Shown here one piece after another: positions 27,836 to 35,433 of a DNA stretch of 64,000 bases. Numbering within the stretch: the first letter of the stretch is position 1; each line of letters starts with the position of its first letter. The notes under the pieces were generated by a model that was not told the origin of the DNA, searched no databases, and saw nothing but the letters and a program-made list of their open reading frames with translations. The position numbers were made by a program, and so were the translations under genes. This DNA comes from JALGWA01 sp964604955 (GTDB lineage: Bacteria > Arandabacterota > Arandabacteria > Arandabacterales > JALGWA01), in NCBI GenBank assembly GCA_964604955.1, contig CAZSBE010000001.1:5825-69824 (forward strand), given 5' to 3'.

Positions 27836-28765
27836 GTGATTCAGTCAGCCCCAATAGGCGAAATAGCGGCCTTATTCGTTTCGGTGCTGTGGACGGCATG
27901 CTCGATACTCTTCGCGGCCGCCGGCCGGCGCATAGGCGCGCTGAGCGTCAACGCCTACCGCATAGCAATGGCGGTCGGCCTGCTGGGCGGCGTGCATCTG
28001 CTCCGCTTTGGAACGCTCGTACCCCCGGCGAGCGACGCCCAGTGGTTCTACCTGGGCCTCTCGGGAGTCATCGGGCTCGCCCTGGGCGACTTCGGTTATT
28101 TCGGCGCGCTCGTTCTCATCGGCCCGCGCAGGGGCGTGCTCCTGATGGCGCTCGCGCCGATATGGTCAGCCCTCGCCGCCTACTTCGTGCTTGGCGAGGT
28201 TCTGGGAGCATGGACCATCGTCGGAATAGCGGTCACCCTGACCGGCGTCGCCGTCGTGGTTCTCGAGAGGGAGGACGTGAGGGACGTAAACGCCATCCCC
28301 CGGAAGCAGAGAATCTACGGGCTTCTGAGCGGCTTCGGCGGCTCGCTCGGGCAGGGGCTGGGGCTGGTTGTATCCAAGTACGGCATGGTGGTTGCGGGGG
28401 GCGCGGGAGCGGGCCCGCTGAACCCGCTGTCGGCTACACTCGTGAGAATGGTCATAGCCGCTGCATTCGTCTGGGCAGTCGTCGTGCTCTCCGGCAGGCT
28501 GCCGCTGGTGCTGCGCAAGCGGCATGACGGGGGGGCCCTGCTGCGGACCTTCGCCGGTGCCGTGAGCGGTCCCTTTGCGGGCGTATGGCTGTCCATGGTG
28601 GCCATAACCTACGCGCAGGCGGGCGTGGCGGCCACCCTGATGGCGCTCATGCCCGTCATGGTGATTCCGGTGGTGCGCTTGATTTACGGGGAGAAGACCA
28701 GCACCCGCGGTATAGTAGGCGCCTGTACGGCCGTCATCGGAGTGGCCATCCTGTTCCTCGTTTGA
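27836..28765 (+). CDS. EamA/DMT-family transporter
   Basis: 309 residues with about ten hydrophobic helices in two homologous halves (ALFVSVLWTACSILFAAAGRR; LVRMVIAAAFVWAVVVLSGRL) typical of the drug/metabolite transporter EamA family, inner membrane exporters or importers of small metabolites. The GTG at 27836 follows GGGAG. Converges on the TauE/SafE gene. Substrate unknown. Confidence 0.85.
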   Translation: MIQSAPIGEIAALFVSVLWTACSILFAAAGRRIGALSVNAYRIAMAVGLLGGVHLLRFGTLVPPASDAQWFYLGLSGVIGLALGDFGYFGALVLIGPRRGVLLMALAPIWSALAAYFVLGEVLGAWTIVGIAVTLTGVAVVVLEREDVRDVNAIPRKQRIYGLLSGFGGSLGQGLGLVVSKYGMVVAGGAGAGPLNPLSATLVRMVIAAAFVWAVVVLSGRLPLVLRKRHDGGALLRTFAGAVSGPFAGVWLSMVAITYAQAGVAATLMALMPVMVIPVVRLIYGEKTSTRGIVGACTAVIGVAILFLV

Positions 28766-28811
28766 CCCTCCGGCCCACGTCTATGCCTGCCGGGCAAAGA
28801 AACCCGCCGCC

Positions 28812-29558
28812 TCAGACCAGTCTGTGGAGGCCGGTGAGTATGGCCATCACGGCGGCCGCCATGACTATGACCAGCGTGATGCGACGAAACGTCCGCTCCG
28901 AGACGCGGTCGACGAGTTTCGAACCGGTAAGCCCCCCGAGCGCGAGCGCCGGCGCGAGAAGCAGGAACAGCCTGAATACCTCCGCGGTCAGGAGCCCTCC
29001 GGCACGGTAGAAGGGGATCGCGGCCAGGTTGATGCAGAGGAAATAGGCCACGAGGTTGGCCCGGAAGGAGCGCTTGTCGAGACCCAGGTTGCTCAGGAAG
29101 ATGATGACCGGCGGCCCGCCGATGCCCACGCTGCCGTTAAGGACGCCGCCCGCCGCCCCTACCAGGACTGAGCCCAGGCGTTCTCTCCTGATCTCGCGGC
29201 GGAACCCCAGGAGCAACGCCACCGCGAAGAGGAGTATCACCACGCCGATCGCGACGCGGAGAACATCGGCATCCACCGCGACCAGGACGTAAGTCCCCAG
29301 AGGCAGCCCGGCGACGCCAGCGAGAACCAGGGGCAGGACTCTCCCCGGATCGATCTCTTTCCTCACGCCGTAGACGAGAGCCATGTTGACCAGCGAGTTC
29401 ATCAGAAGCACGACCGGGACCACGGTGCTCGGTGGCGCTACCAGCACCAGGGTGGCGACTGCTGCCAGGGAGAAACCGAAGCCCGTCAGCCCCTTGACGC
29501 ATCCGCCGGCGTACACGCACAGGGCGCTGTAGATGATGGCGTATGTGGAAATAGGCAT
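28812..29558 (-). CDS. TauE/SafE-family sulfite/sulfonate exporter-type permease
   Basis: 248 residues with eight predicted helices. The N terminus (YAGGCVKGLTGFGFSLAAVATLVLV in part) and the repeated glycine-rich NGSVGIGGPPVIIFL segment are hallmarks of the TauE/SafE family (anion/organosulfur export). The inner membrane location is certain; the substrate is not. It reads left towards the EamA gene and has the flavoprotein gene 22 bp upstream on the same strand, so the two may be cotranscribed. Confidence 0.87.
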   Translation of the reverse strand: MPISTYAIIYSALCVYAGGCVKGLTGFGFSLAAVATLVLVAPPSTVVPVVLLMNSLVNMALVYGVRKEIDPGRVLPLVLAGVAGLPLGTYVLVAVDADVLRVAIGVVILLFAVALLLGFRREIRRERLGSVLVGAAGGVLNGSVGIGGPPVIIFLSNLGLDKRSFRANLVAYFLCINLAAIPFYRAGGLLTAEVFRLFLLLAPALALGGLTGSKLVDRVSERTFRRITLVIVMAAAVMAILTGLHRLV

Positions 29559-29580
29559 AGGCCGTCCCGGTATGTGCGCC

Positions 29581-30159
29581 CTACCTGCCTCTCACGGCTT
29601 GCTCTCCGGCCCTCCGGGCCCTCTCGAGCACCTCCGGCATCTTCCTGACGTCACCCGCGTCGTAGGCGCCGGGCGCGAGCACCGAATCGACTACTTCAGA
29701 CCTGACGAACCTGAGCGCGTCTTCAAACATCCCGACCACATGCCGCGCAGTGGCCGGGTCGGTGTCGCCCATGGGAACGGCCAGCACCACGGAATGGCCG
29801 CTCAGTATGTCGCGGGCGTCGCGGCTGCGGACCCCGGCGAACCACCTGTCCACGAAGGCTTTCATCTGCGCGGTCGGCCCCCACCAGTAAACCGGGGTTC
29901 CCAGAACCCAGACGCCGCTGTCGTTGAGCTTCTCGAATAAGTCCTCCATATCGTCCGCCTGCGCGCACCGGCCCGTCGTTTCGCACGCGTAGCAGGCCCG
30001 GCAGGGGGCGATCTGGAGCTCGCTGAGCATCACCTTCTCGACCCTTGCCCCGGCGTCACGGGCGCCCTTCAGGATATGGTCAACCAGGATGTCCGTATTG
30101 CCGCCTCGTCTCGGGCTCCCGACCACCCCGAGCACTCTCACGGGATCTCCGTCCGGCAT
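29581..30159 (-). CDS. Flavodoxin-like NAD(P)H-dependent FMN reductase / iron-sulfur flavoprotein
   Basis: 192 residues: an FMN phosphate-binding loop GVVGSPRRGGNTDILVDHIL in part (SPRRGGNT), a cysteine cluster CRACYACETTGRC in the position used by iron-sulfur flavoproteins, and LGTPVYWWGPTAQMKAFVDRW, the isoalloxazine-binding loop. Cytosolic electron-transfer or quinone-reducing enzyme, common in anaerobes. GGGGGGGC precedes the ATG. Likely operon with the TauE/SafE gene. Confidence 0.87.
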   Translation of the reverse strand: MPDGDPVRVLGVVGSPRRGGNTDILVDHILKGARDAGARVEKVMLSELQIAPCRACYACETTGRCAQADDMEDLFEKLNDSGVWVLGTPVYWWGPTAQMKAFVDRWFAGVRSRDARDILSGHSVVLAVPMGDTDPATARHVVGMFEDALRFVRSEVVDSVLAPGAYDAGDVRKMPEVLERARRAGEQAVRGR

Positions 30160-30393
30160 GTTGCCCCCCCTGTCCTGCGGTTTGCATCTTCACCCGAGAG
30201 CCTACACCAAGTGCCGAGAGGTTTCAATCCAAGCCGCGCATTCCGGCCCAAGCCGCCATGCGAAGCGCCGTGAAGCAGTATATTGAATGGGGGCCCGGGC
30301 GTTGTCAAGGGAAGCGGGCGAGGCTGTCCAGTTTGGGGTAGATGAACCACCGTTCATTCAGGTATGCTCTTACCCTGTTGAAAGGAGAACGGC

Positions 30394-30738
30394 ATGGGAA
30401 AAATCGTGGCGGTATGCGGAATCACGTGCAGCGACTGCCCGGCCTACATCGCAACGGTCAATGACGACGACGCGATGCGAAGGCAGACGGCGGAAAAGTG
30501 GGCCAAGCAGTTTAGCGCGGACATCAAGCCCGAGAACATCAATTGCAAGAGCTGTCTTTCGACCGAGGAGCCTGTCTTCCACTACTGCACCCAGTGCGAG
30601 ATCCGCAAATGCGGCATGGACAGGGATATCGAGAACTGCGCCCATTGCGAAGAGTATGCCTGCGAGAAACTGGCGAAGTTCCTCGACATGGTGCCGGCGG
30701 CGAGGGCCACGCTCGATGAGATCAGGCAGGGACTCTGA
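30394..30738 (+). CDS. DUF3795 cysteine-rich protein
   Basis: 114 residues with about ten cysteines in the DUF3795 order: AVCGITCSDCPAYIAT near the start, NINCKSCLS, HYCTQCEIRKCGM and ENCAHCEEYACEKL. The paired CxxC motifs suggest zinc or iron-sulfur binding; biochemical role unknown. AAAGGAG precedes the ATG. First gene of a run with the HAD, methyltransferase and arylsulfotransferase-like genes. Confidence 0.88.
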   Translation: MGKIVAVCGITCSDCPAYIATVNDDDAMRRQTAEKWAKQFSADIKPENINCKSCLSTEEPVFHYCTQCEIRKCGMDRDIENCAHCEEYACEKLAKFLDMVPAARATLDEIRQGL

Positions 30739-30764
30739 GCGGGCCTTCCGCACGGGACAAAGGG

Positions 30765-31457
30765 ATGAAGATAACCACAGTCTTCCTTGATGCAGGCGGC
30801 GTGATCCTTGACGAATCCGTGCAGGAGAGCGCCACGGCCGCCGTTGCGGTCGAGGTTCTGTCCGGCGTCGTCGGGGGCTATTCGGAAGACGCCTACTGGC
30901 GGGATGTCGAGGAGGCCGTGGGCCTCTATGCCCCGAGGATTTACCAGTACATCTTCTGGAAATATCTCAAGCCCGACCAGAGATCGTTCGACTCGGTATA
31001 TGGCGCCTTCATGGCGGAATGGCGGGAGCGGCGGCCGCCGCTGGATCTGATGCCCGGCATCGCCGCCGAGGTCGAGGACCTGGGCCGGGGCTTCGGCCTC
31101 GGCATACTCGGCCAGTACGGCAGGGAGGTGGTCGGGCTGCTCGAGGAACACTCGCTGCTGGGCTCTTTCAGGCACACCTTTACGCAGGATGATTTCAGCC
31201 TGACCAAGCCGGACCCGAGGTACTATGAACAGGTGGCCGCTGCGTGCGGGGTGGACCCGCGCGCATGCATAATGGTCGGGGACAGGATTGACAAGGATGT
31301 GGTGCCGGCGCGGCAGGTCGGCATGAAGACCATCAGGATAAGGGTGGGAATCCACAAGGCCCAGGAGCCCAGGATACCCTTCGAGGTACCGGATATCGAG
31401 CTGGCGGGCGTCAAGGGCCTGGCGGCGGCGGCGCGCAGGCTTGCGGCCGGGGAGTGA
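30765..31457 (+). CDS. HAD-superfamily hydrolase
   Basis: 230 residues with HAD motifs: TTVFLDAGGVILDES (motif I; the usual DxDxT is D-A-G here, so the second Asp is missing, as in some dehalogenase-like members), a helical cap domain, FGLGILGQYG (motif II), LTKPDPRYY (motif III Lys) and MVGDRIDKDVVPARQVGMKTI (motif IV acidic pair, given in part). A phosphatase or dehalogenase of small molecules; substrate unknown. The substitution in motif I suggests weakened phosphatase activity. Confidence 0.82.
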   Translation: MKITTVFLDAGGVILDESVQESATAAVAVEVLSGVVGGYSEDAYWRDVEEAVGLYAPRIYQYIFWKYLKPDQRSFDSVYGAFMAEWRERRPPLDLMPGIAAEVEDLGRGFGLGILGQYGREVVGLLEEHSLLGSFRHTFTQDDFSLTKPDPRYYEQVAAACGVDPRACIMVGDRIDKDVVPARQVGMKTIRIRVGIHKAQEPRIPFEVPDIELAGVKGLAAAARRLAAGE

Positions 31458-31474
31458 ATGCGCGGAGCATGAGC

Positions 31475-32476
31475 ATGGAGATCTTCGAATGGATCGAGAG
31501 GACTCTGAAGCCCGGGCCATGCAGTTCCGTCGAACTTCTGTATGACTCCATGGAATCGCAGTCATTTGAATGCCTGCCCGTCATCTACAGGCCATTCGAC
31601 GCCGCCGACAGGTCGCACTGGTGCGACCGCGGGTCCATGTTCGACTTCCTGCATTCCACGCGCGGTGAGGGCGGCCGGCTTCTGGACTTCGGCCCGGGCG
31701 ACGGCTGGCCTTCGCTAATAGTCGCCCCGCGGGCCGCCGGGGTCGTGGGCGTCGATGGGTCGGAGCGGCGCGTCAGGGTCTGCGCGGAGAACGCGGGGAG
31801 AATGGGATTTCAGAACACGGCATTCCTCCACGTCCCTCCGGGTCAGCCGCTTCCTTTCGAGGATGAGAGTTTCGACGGTGTAATGGCGGCCTCGTCGGTC
31901 GAGCAGGCCCCCGACCCCGAAGCCGTGCTGAGAGAATTCTACCGGGTGCTCAAGCCCGGCGGGCGCCTGCGCATGACCTACGAGGACCTGGACAGATACC
32001 GCGACAGCTCGAGATACGAAACCTGGGTCTGGTCGCCGCATGACGGCTGCACGCGGGTCGTGCTTTACGACAGGCACATTGAAGACGAGTTCGCCGTCAT
32101 GTACGGGATCACGTTTGCCGGGACCGCGCGGCGGGTCGGCCTTCCCCTCGATGAGACGGGCGTGCTCCCGTTCGACCGGGTGACGCCGTGCCTTCTCGAG
32201 GGTGTCAGGAAACGAGTCACCGGAGCCATGACTTGCCGGCTCTCGCATCCCTCGGGGCGGACGTATTTCGAGTGGCTCAACGAGATGGCATTTGCAGAGG
32301 TCGTACCGTCGCACAGCGGGGCGTGTTTCGCGGGCGAGGTTTTCGACCGGCTGCCGGCCGGCGAACGCCCCGGTGATATGGAATCGGTGGATGCCATGCT
32401 TGGGCCGGCCGTGGGGGTCGTCGTCGACCTGCCTGCTCCCCTCGCCGCCAATCCGCCGATTACCGCGATAAAGTGA
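31475..32476 (+). CDS. Class I SAM-dependent methyltransferase
   Basis: 333 residues from the ATG at 31475, which has GGAG 7 bp upstream; a GTG at 31454 overlapping the previous stop is possible. Motifs: GGRLLDFGPGDGWPSLIVAP (glycine-rich SAM loop), VVGVDGSERRVRVCAENAG, and LPFEDESFDGVMAASSVEQA with REFYRVLKPGGRLRMTYED, the Methyltransf_11 signature. The substrate is unknown. The next gene starts 7 bp after the stop. Confidence 0.82.
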   Translation: MEIFEWIERTLKPGPCSSVELLYDSMESQSFECLPVIYRPFDAADRSHWCDRGSMFDFLHSTRGEGGRLLDFGPGDGWPSLIVAPRAAGVVGVDGSERRVRVCAENAGRMGFQNTAFLHVPPGQPLPFEDESFDGVMAASSVEQAPDPEAVLREFYRVLKPGGRLRMTYEDLDRYRDSSRYETWVWSPHDGCTRVVLYDRHIEDEFAVMYGITFAGTARRVGLPLDETGVLPFDRVTPCLLEGVRKRVTGAMTCRLSHPSGRTYFEWLNEMAFAEVVPSHSGACFAGEVFDRLPAGERPGDMESVDAMLGPAVGVVVDLPAPLAANPPITAIK

Positions 32477-32483
32477 GACAGGA

Positions 32484-33824
32484 ATGATCTTCCACATCGG
32501 GAGGAAAGACGGAAAAATGGAATTCCGGAGAACATCGAACGGTCAGGACGTCCCGGCGGGGTTCAGGGCGCGTTACGCGAGCCTCGTCATTCCGGTTCTC
32601 GTGTTTGCGGCGCTGATTCTGCTCTCCTGCGGCAAGGGCGAAGAGAGGAGCGCGGAGGAGGACCTGCAGGCGCGGCTCGATAAGATGCGGTCCCTGCCCT
32701 ATACGGCGGTCAGCGACGAGGAGGCTTCCGCGGACCAGAGCGGTGTCCTCGTTTACGACAGGGACAGGGCGTGGCCGGGGTATAATCTCCTGTTCGACCG
32801 CCTGGAGACCAGGGCCGCGTTTCTGGACATGGAGGGCAACGTCGTCCACCAGTGGTCCGATATTCAGATGGGGGAGCGCGGCTGGCAGCACGGCATATTC
32901 CTTGAGAACGGGGACATCGTTACGTTCGTTCAGGACATGGAAACCGTCCGGCTCGACTGGAATTCCGTGGTGCTATGGAAGAAGATGCGCCCGGTCCATC
33001 ACGAAGTCTGCAGGCTCCCCGACGGGACCTTCTATTTCATCGGCCGGAAGATGGAGACCTACCGCGGCCTGCTTGTCAAGTTCCCGGTGATGATCCGGGT
33101 GGACGCCCAGGGCAAAGAGATAGGGCGATGGTCGACATACGATCATATCGAAGAGATCAAGGCGGCATTCGATACGCGCTCCTTCATCGACACCATACTG
33201 GACAAGCTCCTTGCTGAGGGCCGGGAGGGCGCGGTCGCGGAGAGCCTGGATGCCAGGTCGCTGCAGATCGAAGAGATGGACATGGAAGTATATGACTATC
33301 TGCACATGAACACTATCTCGCTGCTTCCGGACACGCCTCTGGGCCGGAAGGACCCGAGGTTCGCAGCCGGCAACCTCCTCGTCTGCATGAGGAACGTCAA
33401 CCAGATAGCGATACTCAAGGCGGACACTCAGGAGATTCTCTGGGTGTGGGGGGAAGGCGTGCTCGAGTGGCCCCATCACCCTACGATGCTGGAGAGCGGC
33501 AATATACTCATCTTCGACAACGGCGTGAGAAGGGGATACACGCGGGTCATAGAGATCAACCCGCTTGACGGGACCATTGAATGGCAGTACATGGGCGATC
33601 CGCCCGAGAGTTTCTATTCGGAGACCAGGGGTTCTGCCCAGAGGCTGCCCAACGGCAATACCCTGATATGCGAGAGCGACAAGGCCAGGGTGTTCGAGGT
33701 CACGGCCGGCGGAGAGATCGTCTGGGAGTGGCGCAACCCCGACCTCGTGGAGGGACACCGCGTCCAGGTCTACCGAATGCTGAGATACCCCGCCGGTATG
33801 GTCGAGCCGCTCCTTAAGAAGTAG
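32484..33824 (+). CDS. Arylsulfotransferase (ASST)-like beta-propeller lipoprotein
   Basis: 446 residues (or 435 from the ATG at 32517). A lipobox (FAALILLSC-GKG) marks an exported lipoprotein. The body has propeller blades of the ASST family: GYNLLFDRLETRAAFLDMEGNVVHQW in part, WQHGIFLENGDIVTF, VHHEVCRLPDGTFYF, WPHHPTMLESGNILIFDNG, YTRVIEINPLDGTIEW and GSAQRLPNGNTLICES. ASST enzymes transfer sulfate between phenols through a histidine; several candidate histidines are present but the catalytic one cannot be fixed by eye. It may equally be a non-enzymatic propeller. End of the four-gene run. Confidence 0.8.
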   Translation: MIFHIGRKDGKMEFRRTSNGQDVPAGFRARYASLVIPVLVFAALILLSCGKGEERSAEEDLQARLDKMRSLPYTAVSDEEASADQSGVLVYDRDRAWPGYNLLFDRLETRAAFLDMEGNVVHQWSDIQMGERGWQHGIFLENGDIVTFVQDMETVRLDWNSVVLWKKMRPVHHEVCRLPDGTFYFIGRKMETYRGLLVKFPVMIRVDAQGKEIGRWSTYDHIEEIKAAFDTRSFIDTILDKLLAEGREGAVAESLDARSLQIEEMDMEVYDYLHMNTISLLPDTPLGRKDPRFAAGNLLVCMRNVNQIAILKADTQEILWVWGEGVLEWPHHPTMLESGNILIFDNGVRRGYTRVIEINPLDGTIEWQYMGDPPESFYSETRGSAQRLPNGNTLICESDKARVFEVTAGGEIVWEWRNPDLVEGHRVQVYRMLRYPAGMVEPLLKK

Positions 33825-33839
33825 AGCTCCCGGCCCGCG

Positions 33840-33856
33840 GAGTCCGGGCCGGACTC
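33840..33856. terminator. Hairpin between convergent genes
   Basis: GAGTCCG, loop GGC, CGGACTC: a perfect 7-bp stem between the ASST-like and serpin stops. No T-tract, so factor-independent termination is uncertain. Confidence 0.35.
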
Positions 33857-33870
33857 CCGGCCTCCGTTGC

Positions 33871-35118
33871 TCACGCCGTGGGGTCCACGATTTTCCCGAT
33901 GAAGAGAATGGTCCCCGAGTGCTTCTCGCGTATCGCAAGAATGAAGGGGCGGTTGACGGACATCTCGAACGGTCCCTCGGAGGATTCGACCATTTCCACG
34001 GCAGTCACGGCGGCCGCCTCCGTCCCCTCCTCGTCGACCCTGACGTAGGTCTTGTGTATCACCCTGTTTATCCAGAGCCCGCCCTCATCGCGCATGCCGG
34101 TGAAGTCGGCTCCGTAAGCGCTGAATGCTATGCCCATGCCGAGAGCCGTGAGGGCGTCATTCATGAGAAGGTCGTACTCGATTTCAAACCTGGGCAGATA
34201 GACTCTTCCCTCTTCAACCGCGAAACCCGCCACCCACGCGTCCCAGTTATCCCGGCTGAACTCGCCGATGACCGAGTCTATTTCCACTCCGGGCCCGGGA
34301 AGGAACACGGTCATGCTGTACCAGCCGTCGCCGTATGGAAGGTCCACTGCCTGGAAGAGATCGTTGGCCAGGTACATGAACTCGCATTTCTCCTCGTCAC
34401 CGGGGCGCTGCATCATGTCGCAGGTCACGCTTGAGCCGCCCGGCAGGTAGAAAGGGACCTCCGACGTGAGAGCAGGGTCGAACTCGTGGAGCCAGGTTCC
34501 CAGGAAATAGATGGCATTGATCAGATACATCACGACGTCCTCGCCGATGGGCGGCTCGATGATCCGGTCGATTTTACCGTGGGTCTTATCTTCCACCCAT
34601 GCGTTTATCGTGTCGGCGGCGTTCGGCCCCGCGAAGTTCAACGGCCTCACCGCGGCGTCGAAATAGGTCCGGCAGGTGTCGAGAAAATCCTGCCTGAAGA
34701 CGTGACCGTCGTCGTACCAGATGGAATTGGCGATCTCGAACACGGTCTCCGGGTCGAGCCCGGTGAGCTTGTCTATGAGGCTCCGGTAGGACAGGTCCAT
34801 CTGGTGCATGCTGAGACCCGAAAATCCCAGCGTGTTCATCATCGCCTCGAGCGTCGTGGTGCGCGCGCCGTTCGCGGTCATGCCCAGCGCCATTGAGGCG
34901 CTGAAAGGCGAGATGAAGATGTTCTCATCCTGTGCCGCGGCTGTGTTGACCTCGCGGAAGAGGTCGAGTCCGAAGGCGTTATTGGAATCGATCACACTCC
35001 GCTCGGCTTCGGTTATGACCGGTCCCCCGGTCTCTGCCGGGGAAGTGGGCTGGTCGCCGCAGCTCAATGCCAGAAGGGACACGCAGATCAGAGCGGCCGT
35101 CAGGAAACGTAGAGTCAT
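33871..35118 (-). CDS. Serpin-family protease inhibitor (lipoprotein)
   Basis: 415 residues. The lipobox LLALSC-GDQ predicts an exported lipoprotein. Serpin landmarks: NIFISPFSASMALGMTANGA, FEIANSIWYDD, YLINAIYFLGTW, VYLPRFEIEYD, RVIHKTYVRVDEEGTEAAA and NRPFILAIREKHSGTILFIGKIVDP. The hinge GTEAAAVTA is small-residue rich, as in inhibitory serpins that insert the reactive loop after cleavage. The scissile bond falls within VESSEG, suggesting P1 is Glu or Ser; the target protease is unknown. The ATG at 35118 follows GGAGG. Divergent from the tricorn-like protease, a possible partner. A structured leader (35183-35262) probably precedes it in the mRNA. Confidence 0.88.
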   Translation of the reverse strand: MTLRFLTAALICVSLLALSCGDQPTSPAETGGPVITEAERSVIDSNNAFGLDLFREVNTAAAQDENIFISPFSASMALGMTANGARTTTLEAMMNTLGFSGLSMHQMDLSYRSLIDKLTGLDPETVFEIANSIWYDDGHVFRQDFLDTCRTYFDAAVRPLNFAGPNAADTINAWVEDKTHGKIDRIIEPPIGEDVVMYLINAIYFLGTWLHEFDPALTSEVPFYLPGGSSVTCDMMQRPGDEEKCEFMYLANDLFQAVDLPYGDGWYSMTVFLPGPGVEIDSVIGEFSRDNWDAWVAGFAVEEGRVYLPRFEIEYDLLMNDALTALGMGIAFSAYGADFTGMRDEGGLWINRVIHKTYVRVDEEGTEAAAVTAVEMVESSEGPFEMSVNRPFILAIREKHSGTILFIGKIVDPTA

Positions 35119-35182
35119 AATGCACCTCCGCTGCTTGGCTCTGTATAATCCTAGCAGATTTCGCGGTTTCTTGCATCATCAA

Positions 35183-35262
35183 ACCGGGGCCGGGCCTGAA
35201 AGGTTGGTGGAGAGAAGAACCAACCGAGTCGGAGAACTTACGGGTCAAGCTCCGGCCCCGGT
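35183..35262 (-). promoter_or_regulatory. Structured RNA element in the presumed serpin leader
   Basis: ACCGGGGCCGG (35183-35193) pairs perfectly with CCGGCCCCGGT (35252-35262); inside, GGTTGGT (35202-35208) pairs with ACCAACC (35219-35225). The element lies between the candidate minus-strand promoter at 35279-35307 and the serpin start. It matches no riboswitch I recognise. Confidence 0.45.
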
Positions 35263-35278
35263 ACGCAGTTCCCGGTTC

Positions 35279-35307
35279 ACTATACCCAACTCTCGCGCCG
35301 GTGCTAA
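35279..35307 (-). promoter_or_regulatory. Possible serpin promoter
   Basis: On the minus strand TTAGCA (35307-35302), 17-bp spacer, GGG-TATAGT (35284-35279). Confidence 0.42.
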
Positions 35308-35369
35308 CCCCCAAAGCAGGATAGCGAATCCCCGCCTCCGGGCTGCGCCGGGTGAACCTTCCTGGACCA

Positions 35370-35398
35370 TTGAATACGCGGGCCTCTTGATGTAAACT
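35370..35398 (+). promoter_or_regulatory. Promoter of the tricorn-like protease gene
   Basis: TTGAAT (35370-35375), 17-bp spacer, TAAACT (35393-35398), 35 bp before the ATG. Confidence 0.58.
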
Positions 35399-35433
35399 CT
35401 CCGTCTGGCATACCCCTACATAAGGAGACAGCA

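Larger units (their letters stand above)
35119..35433. other. Divergent serpin / tricorn-like protease intergenic region
   Basis: About 315 bases with promoters in both directions (35279-35307 minus; 35370-35398 plus) and a strong nested stem structure at 35183-35262. No protein-coding gene seen. Confidence 0.6.
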
